Source of the DNA: an uncultured Desulfovibrionaceae bacterium
GTDB lineage: Bacteria > Desulfobacterota > Desulfovibrionia > Desulfovibrionales > Desulfovibrionaceae
Assembly: GCA_944325195.1 (NCBI GenBank)
Contig: CALUZB010000004.1
Location: 248,001 to 312,000, forward strand
Direction: 5' to 3'
Length of the DNA: 64,000 nucleotides
The translations under genes were made by a program, and so were the position numbers. The notes beneath the pieces were generated by a model. The model worked only from the letters and a program-made list of their open reading frames with translations, searched no databases and was not told where the DNA came from. Each line of letters starts with the position of its first letter. Within the stretch, counting starts at the first letter, position 1. Of this stretch, positions 9,591 to 18,471 are shown piece by piece.

Positions 9591-9965
9591 ATGGACCTTA
9601 ACATGCGTATTCTGATAGTCGACGATTTTTCCACAATGCGCAGAATAGTGAAAAATATTTTGCGTCAGCTTGGCTTTAACAATGTAGTGGAAGCCGACGA
9701 CGGCACAACCGCTTGGGAAGTGTTGAACAAAGACAATATCGACTTTATAGTTTCCGACTGGAATATGCCGAAAATGACCGGCATTGAATTGCTCCGTAAA
9801 GTCCGCTCCAGCGAAGAGTTCGCCGATATCCCCTTCCTGATGGTTACAGCAGAAGCTCAACAGGAAAACATCATTGAAGCAGTGCAGGCAAAGGTGTCAA
9901 ATTATATTGTAAAGCCGTTTACTGCGGAAACAATGAAACAAAAAATTGACAAAATCTTCCCCTAA
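9591..9965 (+). CDS. cheY: chemotaxis response regulator CheY
   Basis: This single-domain receiver (124 aa) has the full active site: acidic pair Asp11-Asp12, phosphoacceptor Asp56 (IVSDWNMPKMTG), the switch Thr in VTAE and Lys in VKPF. There is no output domain, so it should act by binding the flagellar switch. The Shine-Dalgarno is strong (AAGGAG, 6 nt before the ATG). It is the last gene of the fliR-cheY run and is followed by strong hairpins. Confidence 0.95.
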   Translation: MDLNMRILIVDDFSTMRRIVKNILRQLGFNNVVEADDGTTAWEVLNKDNIDFIVSDWNMPKMTGIELLRKVRSSEEFADIPFLMVTAEAQQENIIEAVQAKVSNYIVKPFTAETMKQKIDKIFP

Positions 9966-9982
9966 TCTACCGTGTAAATATT

Positions 9983-10062
9983 ATACAGGAAAGACGGACG
10001 ACTTTGAGTTGGATCCGTCTTTCCTGTATCGTTCTGCATATCCCTGACAAGTCGTCTTTTTT
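9983..10062 (+). terminator. terminator region with two overlapping hairpins after cheY
   Basis: A perfect 16-bp stem (9983-9998 with 10014-10029, 15-nt loop) follows the cheY stop. A second pairing, GACGACTT (9997-10004) with AAGTCGTC (10049-10056), ends directly in six T residues (10057-10062). The second 5' arm sits in the loop of the first stem, so the two structures either exclude each other or form a pseudoknot. Confidence 0.65.
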
Positions 10063-10074
10063 ATTTATTCCAAT

Positions 10075-10102
10075 TAAATTATTTTGAAACTTCTGCCGAT
10101 AA
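10075..10102 (+). promoter_or_regulatory. sigma-28 (FliA) promoter of fliD
   Basis: TAAA (10075-10078) and GCCGATAA (10095-10102) are separated by 16 bp. The -10 element is an exact match to the enterobacterial FliA consensus, whose TAAA-to-GCCGATAA spacing is 15. It lies about 105 bp upstream of the fliD start. Confidence 0.6.
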
Positions 10103-10134
10103 AGCTCTATAAGGGGTTGTGTCGGCAGTTGTTC

Positions 10135-10150
10135 TGGCACACAGGTTGCA
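10135..10150 (+). promoter_or_regulatory. sigma-54 (RpoN) promoter of fliD
   Basis: TGGCAC-N5-TTGCA (10135-10150) matches the -24/-12 consensus fully, with GG and GC ten bases apart. Transcription would start near 10162, about 45 nt before the fliD ATG. Confidence 0.7.
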
Positions 10151-10206
10151 GGCAGAGATGGGAAGAAATCTCTGATAAGGCAATTTTTTCCCAAGAGGTA
10201 CCAATC

Positions 10207-13200
10207 ATGGCAGTAGAATACACATCCGGCAGCATTCATTTCAGCGGACTGGGATCGAACACCGATTTCGATACCATGATCTCCCAGTTGAAAACGATAG
10301 AATCAAGCTACAAGAACCGCTTAACTTTGTGGCAAGCCGATTGGAACAGACGTATCGACGCCTTCCAGCAGTTGAACACAGCAATGTTGAGCCTCAGTTC
10401 CACGCTCAGTTCAATGAATACCATGAGCAAATTCCTGCTCAAAAATGCCGTGACCTCAAACGAAAACATTCTGACGGCCACCGCCACTGCCAACGCTCAA
10501 AACAACTCGAATAAAATCGAAGTAAACAAGCTGGCGACCAACGCAGCTTATACTTGGGAAGGGAGCAAATTCTCCAGTGCCAAGGATAAAGCCAACCCTA
10601 CCAATCAGACCCAGAACTTCGTTTATACCTATAAGGGAAAAACTGTCACTATAGCTGTGGGCGCCAACGCAACCATGGAGCAATTCATCAACCAAATCAA
10701 CACTGACGCCAACAATCCCGGCGTGCGCGCCTCTCTGATCAAAAACGGCAGTGAATATGTGTTCCAGCTTCAAGGTCAGGATACCGGCGCTTCCGCCACC
10801 CTGACCATTGACGCCACCAGCTCAAGCGCTTTGGCCATCAAGCCGCCTACTGAAAGCTCCGCTCTGACCACTAAATTTTCTTCGCCCAATGCAGTCATTA
10901 ACTCCAGCGGGGCTGCCCAGAACTTTGTTTACAGCTACAATGGATACGACTTCACCGTGAGCATGAATGACGGAGCCACCTTGCAGGACCTGGCCAATGC
11001 TATTAATTCTGACGCAAACAATCCTGGAGTAACCGCCAAAGTTGTGCAAACCGGGAATATGCACTCCCTGCAAATAACGCCTGACGACGGCACGTCCACA
11101 GTACAGACTTCAGCCAACACTCAAATAGCCATCGAGTTTGCTACGAAAGACTCCGCGGACACAACCGGCTGGAGTACCACCGCCTATAATGTCGAACGCA
11201 CAACTTCCGATTTGCGCTTTGATAAAGCCAGCCGCAGCATTAACAACAGCGGTTCACCGCAGAACTTCGTCTGGACTGACAGCGCTGATACTTATACCCT
11301 GGCAGTGGACAGCGGCACAACCCTGAGCCAACTGGCCGCCGACATTAATGCTGTCGGCTCTTCCACCCGAGCAGAGGTGCTTAAGGACAAAAACGGATAT
11401 TACCTCCAGCTCACAGAGCTTAACCCCAACCATAACGCCGCCCCGCAAATAGACGACAGCAGCAGCGCTTACCTGGCCATTACCGGGGATAATACCTATG
11501 CGTCGGAATACACAACGGAAATTGAATCATACACGCAACATTCGCAAGGTTTTTCCGGCCCCGATGCGGTGATCAACTATTCCGGAAGCACACAGGAGTT
11601 TAAATATACCTATGGCGGGGAAACCTATTCCGTGCAGGTGGGGGCCAATGCCACTCTGGCCGATCTGGTTGATGCGATAAACAACAACCCGGAAACAGGC
11701 TCCGGAACCGACCCGATCAGCAGCAAGGTCAAAGCCCGCATCGGCTGTGACGGAGAAAACGCATATCGCCTGTATTTGTATTCAGCCGACGGCAACACCA
11801 GCGCAAAAATCGCCATTGCCGGCGACTCCAGCACGGCCCTGGAAATTGCTCCGCCCAAGTCCAGTTGGACGAACAGCGGCAACGACACTACATACGGTAA
11901 AAAATTCGACTCCACCGCCGATGTGATCAACAGCACAGGCAGCGGCCAGGATTTTAAATTTATTGACGGAAACGGCAATCTGCAAAGTGTCACTGTCGCG
12001 GACGGCGGAAGCTTGGAATCGCTTATTGATGCAATCAACGCCCAAACCAACAGCGGCGCCAGCCACGGGGTCACCGCATCCGCAGTTAATGTGGACGGCA
12101 AGGTACAACTGAAACTCAGCGGCGCCACCGGCCCGGTGCGCATAGAGAGCACCAGTTCCCGTATGCTGGCCGTTTCTCCGGGTGCAAACTGGAGTACCAG
12201 TACAGCGAACAACAGTATCACCTTCGGTAATTTTGCGGATGTTAACGCCGTGATCAATGACTCCGGGGCAACACAGACTTTTGCCTTTTTATATAAAGAC
12301 CAGCAGTATTCAGTCAATCTGGCGAATAATGCCACTTTACAGGATCTGATCGATGCAATTAACAACGATCCAACCCTTTCGGCGCTGGTAAAGGCTGAAG
12401 CCGTAACCAACGGCAACATTACCCAATTTGTGCTCAAAAGCAATGAAGCGGATAATAAGGCCACTCCCACCATTGCCGACGGCAGCAGCAGTGCGCTGGC
12501 AATCTTCCGCAACACTACCAGCTCGTACATCAATAAGGAAAAAAATACTGTTTCCGGCTTAATTGAAACCAAGGACGACAACAGCATTAACTGGTCAGGC
12601 AGCGATCAGACTTTTACCTATACCTATGACGGTACCACTGGTTCCATAACTGTGCCTGACGGCTGCACCATGGAGCAATTCATTGACCTGATCAATAACA
12701 ATAAAAAAATGAAGAATGTGTATGCCAGCGCTGAATACGTCGGGGTTGACGCCGCCGGTAATGCTCAATACAAGCTGCACCTTTCCGGCACCAACTCCAA
12801 TAAAGCGCCCACTGTCAGCCCTTCAACCAGCAAACATGAGAATTTCGCCATTCGCCCGCCGGCTTCTGAGTTCAGCGAGGACGATAATGTCCCTGTCGCT
12901 GTCTTTGAAACGCCGGTAAACGGCAGTGACGTGGTCAACTCCACTGCCAACGAGCAGAAGTTCATGGTTGAATATATGGGCAAAAACATCAGCCTGACAA
13001 TTCAACCTGGCGAAACTGTTGATGATCTGATCAACAAATTAAACAGCCGGACCGACGGCCAGATTAAAGCCAATCTGTTCACCGCCCAGGACGGCAGTCA
13101 GTACCTGCAATTGTGGGGCACTGACTCAAACGCCACCCGTCCGCCCCAGGTCAGCACATCCAGCAGCAAGGATTTGCTGATTGCTCCGCCCGACATCAGC

Positions 13201-14316
13201 TCAGGAGACTGGTATATCCAGATGAACAGCAATGCTCAGCTCAAGCTGAACGACTGGCCTGAGGGTGATCAGTGGATTGAGTCTGAAACCAACTCGCCCA
13301 CAGAACTGATTGAAGGCGTGAACCTCAACCTCAAAGATGTTGGAACAGCGCAAGTTACGGTAACCACCAACAGCGACGGCATTAAAGAACAGATTGTCGC
13401 ATTTGTGGACGCCTTGAATTCAGTTCGTTACCTGATCAACCAGCTCACCGCTGTGGATACGGGGAAAAGCACAGAGGAAATCGGCGATTCGGCATCCAAC
13501 TTTGACGCCCAACTCGGCTCCATTTTGACAGGCAATTACGGTGTTCAATTACTGTCAAGCATTCTTAAAAGTACCACGGCCTCAAAGGCTCCGGGCTTTG
13601 AATATCAGCATACGGCTGCCGACGGTCTGATTACCGGAGATCTGTTTACCAACCTGTCGCATGTGGGCATTACCACCTGTGCGGAAACCAATAACCCGAA
13701 CATCGGGTTGCTGGTGATTGACGAAGAAAAACTGGATGCAGCTTTGGCGCAGGACGCCCAGGCGGTTGCAGAGTTGTTCGCGGCAGACAACAAGGCCTCC
13801 GTAAATACATCCGATTTCTCGTTTGGCGGGTATATTTCCGGCCAAACTCAAGCCGGGTCATATGAATTCCACTATACTATCAACAGCGACGACAATATTC
13901 TTGACCCGTATGTCATAAGTGACGGCAAGAAATATAAAGCCAGATGGGACAGTGATGCTAACGAAATAACCATTATAGAAGGACCGGGACAGGGTCTGTC
14001 CATTAAAGTCAACAGCACCCAACAGGGCGACTACACCGGCAAAGTAACCTTGAAAATGGGGAAAGTGGGCGAGCTGTCTTCTTTAGTAAGCCAGTTGAAC
14101 AAGGACGACGGCATCTTAAATATTCTGGAAGACAACTATAAGCAAATCAGCCAAAATATTCAGGATAAAATTGATAAGGAAGAAGAACGCCTGATCGTGT
14201 GGGAACGTAATATGCGTAATAAGTTTGCCCGGCTGGAGGCGACCTTGACGCAGTATAACTCACTCAGCACCCAATTGGAAAGCACGATCAGCCAACTATC
14301 TAAAAACAACAAATAA
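10207..14316 (+). CDS. fliD: flagellar filament cap protein FliD, greatly expanded
   Basis: FliD caps the growing filament and assists flagellin folding. The chosen ATG (MAVEYTSGSIHFSGLGSNTDF) has AGAGG nine bases upstream and matches family N termini; an in-frame upstream extension to 10084 would cross the promoter elements. The N-terminal FliD_N region (residues 1-110) and the C-terminal FliD_C region (about 1010-1369, with a final coiled coil) are normal. Between them lie eight repeats of about 95-120 residues, each with a core like N-x-SG-x-x-Q-x-F, an aromatic strand, an N/D-G-x-T-L-x-D-L-x-x-x-I-N helix and a D-G-S-S-S-A-L-A-I end. These resemble the flagellin hook IN motif. At 1369 aa it is two to three times the usual FliD length. 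Confidence 0.93.
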   Translation: MAVEYTSGSIHFSGLGSNTDFDTMISQLKTIESSYKNRLTLWQADWNRRIDAFQQLNTAMLSLSSTLSSMNTMSKFLLKNAVTSNENILTATATANAQNNSNKIEVNKLATNAAYTWEGSKFSSAKDKANPTNQTQNFVYTYKGKTVTIAVGANATMEQFINQINTDANNPGVRASLIKNGSEYVFQLQGQDTGASATLTIDATSSSALAIKPPTESSALTTKFSSPNAVINSSGAAQNFVYSYNGYDFTVSMNDGATLQDLANAINSDANNPGVTAKVVQTGNMHSLQITPDDGTSTVQTSANTQIAIEFATKDSADTTGWSTTAYNVERTTSDLRFDKASRSINNSGSPQNFVWTDSADTYTLAVDSGTTLSQLAADINAVGSSTRAEVLKDKNGYYLQLTELNPNHNAAPQIDDSSSAYLAITGDNTYASEYTTEIESYTQHSQGFSGPDAVINYSGSTQEFKYTYGGETYSVQVGANATLADLVDAINNNPETGSGTDPISSKVKARIGCDGENAYRLYLYSADGNTSAKIAIAGDSSTALEIAPPKSSWTNSGNDTTYGKKFDSTADVINSTGSGQDFKFIDGNGNLQSVTVADGGSLESLIDAINAQTNSGASHGVTASAVNVDGKVQLKLSGATGPVRIESTSSRMLAVSPGANWSTSTANNSITFGNFADVNAVINDSGATQTFAFLYKDQQYSVNLANNATLQDLIDAINNDPTLSALVKAEAVTNGNITQFVLKSNEADNKATPTIADGSSSALAIFRNTTSSYINKEKNTVSGLIETKDDNSINWSGSDQTFTYTYDGTTGSITVPDGCTMEQFIDLINNNKKMKNVYASAEYVGVDAAGNAQYKLHLSGTNSNKAPTVSPSTSKHENFAIRPPASEFSEDDNVPVAVFETPVNGSDVVNSTANEQKFMVEYMGKNISLTIQPGETVDDLINKLNSRTDGQIKANLFTAQDGSQYLQLWGTDSNATRPPQVSTSSSKDLLIAPPDISSGDWYIQMNSNAQLKLNDWPEGDQWIESETNSPTELIEGVNLNLKDVGTAQVTVTTNSDGIKEQIVAFVDALNSVRYLINQLTAVDTGKSTEEIGDSASNFDAQLGSILTGNYGVQLLSSILKSTTASKAPGFEYQHTAADGLITGDLFTNLSHVGITTCAETNNPNIGLLVIDEEKLDAALAQDAQAVAELFAADNKASVNTSDFSFGGYISGQTQAGSYEFHYTINSDDNILDPYVISDGKKYKARWDSDANEITIIEGPGQGLSIKVNSTQQGDYTGKVTLKMGKVGELSSLVSQLNKDDGILNILEDNYKQISQNIQDKIDKEEERLIVWERNMRNKFARLEATLTQYNSLSTQLESTISQLSKNNK

Positions 14317-14480
14317 TTTTGGCAACTTTCTATTCCACGGCCGCGTTTGGCCGATAGGTATGTTGGATAAGTCGTGGCAGCAATTATGGTACAGTCAGGT
14401 TGCATAACTACGGCGGAGCATACGGCAACAAACCTTATTGAATGTGCCCGGCTCCAAATCAAACATACAAAGGTTAAGTT

Positions 14481-15350
14481 ATGTTTAAAGCAAAACAAGC
14501 CTATTTCCAAACCCAGGTTACAACCACCACTCAAGGCGAACTTGTGGTATTGTTATACGATGGGGCGATCAAATATCTCCGTTTGGCAAAGGAGAAAATG
14601 GCGATTAAAGATTTCGCGGAAAAGGGCATTCTCATTTCCAAGGCAATGGACATCATTCAGGAACTCGACTCTTCCCTGAATATGGAACAGGGAGGGGAAA
14701 TATCTGTAAATCTGCATAGCTTGTATATTTTCGCACAAAGACAATTGCTTCAGGCCAACCTGAAAATGGATCCGAAGCTGATTGATGAAGTAATTACAAT
14801 GTTGTCATCTCTGCGCGATGCTTTTGCGGCCATTATCAATACTCCGGAAGCAATCCAGGCCCAGAAGCTTGCGCCGGAACAGGCCCCGGTAAACGTCAGT
14901 CAGTTCAGAGACAGTGGGCCATTTGGCCTTAATGAAGTAAGAGTGGAAAGCGCCACCCCCGCACCAATTGCCAGTATGTCTGTCCGGGCTCGGGCCTACC
15001 GGCAGCAGGCCGCCGGGTTCAACCAGCTTATTGCGCCGAATATTCCGGCGGGAACGCCACAAGCGGCTCCACAGAGCCCGGAACAAAACACTGCTTCGCC
15101 CCAGCCGGCAACCCAAAATATGGGCCCGCAACTCCAGCCCAACGCACAAGCCGCTTCTCAGGCTACGTTTGTTCAATCTAAGAGAACAGAGGCGCAAACT
15201 CAACCGACCCAACCTCAACAGCCTCAAGCTCAACCTGTGCCGAATCAAATGGCCTCACAAGCTTTAACCGGGTTTGCCAGACAGATGATTAACAACAGTC
15301 TGTATAAAAAAATGGCACTGAACAACACAGCTCAGTCACCTGAAAAGTAA
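14481..15350 (+). CDS. fliS: flagellin chaperone FliS with long Pro/Gln-rich tail
   Basis: The first 125 residues form a FliS helical bundle (AYFQTQVTTTTQGELVVLLYDGAIKYL ... SLYIFAQRQLLQANLKMDPKLIDEVITMLSSLRDAF). FliS binds the flagellin C terminus and prevents early polymerisation. The remaining 165 residues are low-complexity, rich in Pro, Gln, Ala and Asn, and probably disordered; most FliS proteins are only 120-150 aa. The gene follows fliD by 164 bp. That gap contains GCCGATAG at 14350, which resembles a FliA -10 element, but I see no good -35. A terminator follows the gene. Confidence 0.92.
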   Translation: MFKAKQAYFQTQVTTTTQGELVVLLYDGAIKYLRLAKEKMAIKDFAEKGILISKAMDIIQELDSSLNMEQGGEISVNLHSLYIFAQRQLLQANLKMDPKLIDEVITMLSSLRDAFAAIINTPEAIQAQKLAPEQAPVNVSQFRDSGPFGLNEVRVESATPAPIASMSVRARAYRQQAAGFNQLIAPNIPAGTPQAAPQSPEQNTASPQPATQNMGPQLQPNAQAASQATFVQSKRTEAQTQPTQPQQPQAQPVPNQMASQALTGFARQMINNSLYKKMALNNTAQSPEK

Positions 15351-15366
15351 TCAGTCAATTCTCATT

Positions 15367-15398
15367 AAAGACCTCTTGTCACAGAGGTCTTTATTTTA
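15367..15398 (+). terminator. intrinsic terminator after fliS
   Basis: A 10-bp stem (AAAGACCTCT / AGAGGTCTTT) with a 6-nt loop is followed by TATTTTAT. It ends the flagellar block. Confidence 0.85.
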
Positions 15399-15541
15399 TC
15401 CTGTGTTTCTTCCAACTCAATCGTCATTGCCACCCAAACCGCATGTGCTTTAAGCCTCTATATGGAATGCGCTGGTTGCAATTTTATCTCCATTGGCTTA
15501 TTAAAGCGACTTATCAGTCAACTGAATATATCGGAGCGGAT

Positions 15542-16942
15542 ATGCACACCAAACCTCGCGATGCTTGCGGGATAGTCGGCATTTATAACCTGGAGGACGC
15601 CGCCCGTCATGCGGTGCTCGGGTTGCACGCCCTCCAACACAGAGGGCAGGAGTCTGCCGGAGTTGTAACTGCGCTGGACGGCAAGTTGCATTGCCATAAA
15701 GGCATGGGCCTGGTAGCAAATGTTTTTCCGGGCGGAAGCCCGGCAGAGGGCGCGGACAGACTTCCCGGAACAACAGCTATAGGGCATGTACGCTACTCTA
15801 CCGCCGGCGGCAGTAATCTGGTCAACGCCCAACCGCTTATAGCCGGCTATATGGATTCGGAAGTTGCCCTGGGGCATAACGGCAACCTCTGCCAAAGCCA
15901 AACCCTGCGCGCACAACTGGCTTCCCACGGTGCTCTCTTCCAAACCAGCACCGACTCAGAGTTGGTTCTACATCTGCTTGCACAACACCAGGCCAAAACA
16001 CCGGAGGAAATCGCCCGGGTGCTGGCCTTACTCGGACCGGCCTTTTCCCTTGTAATGCTCTACCCCCTCCCTCTGCCCGGCCGACTGATTGCAGCCCGGG
16101 ATCCATGGGGATTCAGACCGCTGGTGCTCGGCGAGCTGAAACGGCCCGGCAAAAGCGTAGCTATGGTCGTGGCTTCGGAAACATGTGCTTTAGACCAGAT
16201 TGAGGCTGAATATGTTCGCGAAATTGAGCCGGGCGAAATGGTGATTATCGATCACGCCGGTCTGCGCTCCATACGTTTTGCACAGGCCCAAACCCCACTG
16301 TGGCGTTGCCTTCTCGAACACATTTATTTTGCCCGCCCGGACTCACTGGTGTTTGGCGAAACACCGCATCTGGTACGGGAGCGGTGTGGAGAAGCCCTGG
16401 CCAAAGAACAGCCGGTGGCTGCAGATATCGTCGTGCCCATTCCAGACTCAGGCTTTTCAGCTGCTATGGGCTATGCCAGAGCGATCAATATACCTTTGGA
16501 ACGCGGCCTTATCCGTAACCATTATGTGGGACGCAGTTTTATCGCCCCCGGGCAGCACGCCAGAGCTATGGCTGTACGCATGAAGCATAACATCGTGCGG
16601 GAAGTGGTTGAGGGCAAACGAATTGTGCTTGTAGATGATTCACTGATTCGCGGCACAACGACAGCAACATTGGCCCAAAGTCTGCGTAAAGCCGGTGCCA
16701 AAGAGGTGCATTTGCGCATTGCCTGTCCGCCTACGCGGCATCCCTGCGCATACGGAGTTGACTTTCCGGACCGCGACGAGCTGATTGCCCACAACCGTAG
16801 CGTGGACGAAATTCGACATTTGCTTGAGCTTGATTCATTGGGCTACTTATCTGAACAAGGCTTGTTGAGGCTTTTCGGACAAAACGCCGCTGACTTCTGC
16901 ACAGCCTGCTGGAGCGGCTGTAATCCAAAACTGGAGCCTTAA
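15542..16942 (+). CDS. purF: amidophosphoribosyltransferase PurF
   Basis: PurF catalyses the first committed step of purine synthesis: PRPP plus glutamine gives phosphoribosylamine. The ATG at 15542 is chosen because GGAG lies 5 nt upstream and the Ntn-type nucleophile follows at once (MHTKPRDA|CGIVGIYN, Cys9 after a short propeptide). The glutaminase half spans about 1-235. The PRPP-binding motif VDDSLIRGTT marks the C-terminal phosphoribosyltransferase half. Cysteines near the end (CTACWSGC) and in RIACPP suggest the propeptide/4Fe-4S PurF type. It does not appear to be in an operon. Confidence 0.96.
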   Translation: MHTKPRDACGIVGIYNLEDAARHAVLGLHALQHRGQESAGVVTALDGKLHCHKGMGLVANVFPGGSPAEGADRLPGTTAIGHVRYSTAGGSNLVNAQPLIAGYMDSEVALGHNGNLCQSQTLRAQLASHGALFQTSTDSELVLHLLAQHQAKTPEEIARVLALLGPAFSLVMLYPLPLPGRLIAARDPWGFRPLVLGELKRPGKSVAMVVASETCALDQIEAEYVREIEPGEMVIIDHAGLRSIRFAQAQTPLWRCLLEHIYFARPDSLVFGETPHLVRERCGEALAKEQPVAADIVVPIPDSGFSAAMGYARAINIPLERGLIRNHYVGRSFIAPGQHARAMAVRMKHNIVREVVEGKRIVLVDDSLIRGTTTATLAQSLRKAGAKEVHLRIACPPTRHPCAYGVDFPDRDELIAHNRSVDEIRHLLELDSLGYLSEQGLLRLFGQNAADFCTACWSGCNPKLEP

Positions 16943-17190
16943 GCCTGTTATAGGTGGCGGCACATCCGGGTCAGAACTGAATAACAAAGTGCAGCCGAAT
17001 CTTATCTACCGGGATTATACTCAGCTCGCATCAACGTTAATCCAGGTTGAGAATATGTGGCCAGCTCAGCTTGAAACAGAGTTCAAATTAAAGCTTTTGT
17101 TAATTTACGCACAACAACCAGCCTGAATGCGTTGCACTTATCAGCCGATTAAAGTATATCACCATTTGAACACTGATTTTAGAGTGAATA

Positions 17191-17511
17191 ATGAGCGATA
17201 TTGTTCTGGTTTACATCACCACACCCAGCCCTGAAAGCGCAAAAAAACTGGCTGGCGTGCTGATTGAAGAAAGACTGGCGGCCTGTGCGAACATTGTACC
17301 CGGTCTTGAATCTGTATTTTATTGGAAAGGCGAATTGCGCCGAAAACGCGAAAGCCTCTTGCTGCTGAAAACGCACAAATCCTTATTTGACCGTCTGATG
17401 CAACGCGCTGAAGAGTTGCATGAATACGAGCTGCCATGTATTGTTGCTTTGCCTGTTGCCCAGGGCCTTCCAGGCTTTCTTGACTGGGTTGCAAGTGAAG
17501 TTGTTGTTTAA
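17191..17511 (+). CDS. cutA: divalent-cation tolerance protein CutA
   Basis: This 106-residue protein is the usual CutA1 size. It starts MSDIVLVYITTPSPESAKKLAGVLIEERLAACANIVPG and contains the conserved YWKGEL and LHEYELPCIVALPV segments. CutA forms PII-like trimers and has been linked to copper and other metal tolerance; its real function is unresolved. It lies 21 bp before a PfkB kinase gene and is probably co-transcribed with it. Confidence 0.93.
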   Translation: MSDIVLVYITTPSPESAKKLAGVLIEERLAACANIVPGLESVFYWKGELRRKRESLLLLKTHKSLFDRLMQRAEELHEYELPCIVALPVAQGLPGFLDWVASEVVV

Positions 17512-17532
17512 CCTCCCACCCGACAGGTGATT

Positions 17533-18471
17533 ATGTCTATCTATATCTCCGGCTCTGTAGCCTACGACCGTATAATGACTTTCCCCGGCCTTTTTGAGGA
17601 CCACATCCTACCCGATAAGCTGCACATTGTGAATATTTCATTTCTGGTGGACGACGTACGCGAACATTGCGGCGGAACCGCCGGCAATATTGCCTACACT
17701 GCAGCCCTGCTGGGTGAAAAGCCCATTACTCTGGCCTCTGTAGGCAAAGATTTTGACCGCTATGAACGACGCATGCGTGATATGGGAATACCTTTGGAAG
17801 GTATTCGCGTGGTTGAAGATGAATTCACACCGCTTTGTTTCATTACTACCGACCGGGCCGACAACCAGATTACCGGCTTCTGCCCTTCCGCAATGAATTA
17901 CCCGTGTAAGTACGAATTTAAAAACATCAATGTAAACAAAGACCTGGCTGTGATCGCCGCCGGGAATATGCAGGATATGCTGCACTACCCGGCCTTTTTC
18001 AAACAACAGGGAGTGCGTTACATTTACGATCCAAGCCAGCAGATCCCCAGATTATCTGCAGAAGAGTTGCTTGGTAGTATCGACGGCGCATTTATGTTCA
18101 TCAGCAATGATTATGAACTGGAAATGCTGATGAACTCTACGGGTTACAGCAAAGAGGATTTGCTGCGGCTTACTCCCAACATTGTTACTACTTTAGGCGA
18201 CCAGGGCTGCTTCCTGCTGACAAAGGAGGGTCAGACCCATATCCCGGCAGTGCTTACCGAAGACGTTAAAGATCCCACCGGCGCCGGAGATTCCCTGCGC
18301 GGCGGTATGCTCGCTGCTTTGCACCAGGGAAAAAGCATCCCGGAGGCATTGCAGATAGGAACAGTTGCCGCCAGTTTTTGTGTGGAGCAGCACGGAACTC
18401 AAGAACATAAATTTGACCTGGAAATGTTTAACGCCAGATATGACAAAGCGTTTGGGGAGAATGCAGAATAA
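17533..18471 (+). CDS. PfkB-family carbohydrate/nucleoside kinase
   Basis: This 312-residue ribokinase-fold kinase has the N-terminal substrate region GGTAGNIAYTAALLG and the C-terminal PfkB signature DPTGAGDSLRGGML, where GAGD forms the anion hole and Asp is the catalytic base. The Leu-Arg-Gly after GAGDS differs from the common Phe-Arg-Ala. The family phosphorylates sugars or nucleosides (ribose, fructose, adenosine) with ATP; the exact substrate cannot be called. ATG 17533 is preferred over the GTG two codons upstream. The 3' end overlaps miaB by 11 bp. Confidence 0.88.
   Translation: MSIYISGSVAYDRIMTFPGLFEDHILPDKLHIVNISFLVDDVREHCGGTAGNIAYTAALLGEKPITLASVGKDFDRYERRMRDMGIPLEGIRVVEDEFTPLCFITTDRADNQITGFCPSAMNYPCKYEFKNINVNKDLAVIAAGNMQDMLHYPAFFKQQGVRYIYDPSQQIPRLSAEELLGSIDGAFMFISNDYELEMLMNSTGYSKEDLLRLTPNIVTTLGDQGCFLLTKEGQTHIPAVLTEDVKDPTGAGDSLRGGMLAALHQGKSIPEALQIGTVAASFCVEQHGTQEHKFDLEMFNARYDKAFGENAE

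Noticed and set aside
11625-12587. 320-codon open frame on the minus strand
   Set aside because: It is antisense to the FliD repeats and arises from their biased codon use.
14371-14413. sigma-54-like elements before fliS
   Set aside because: The spacing of GG and GC is wrong (12 bp) or the -12 element lacks GC.
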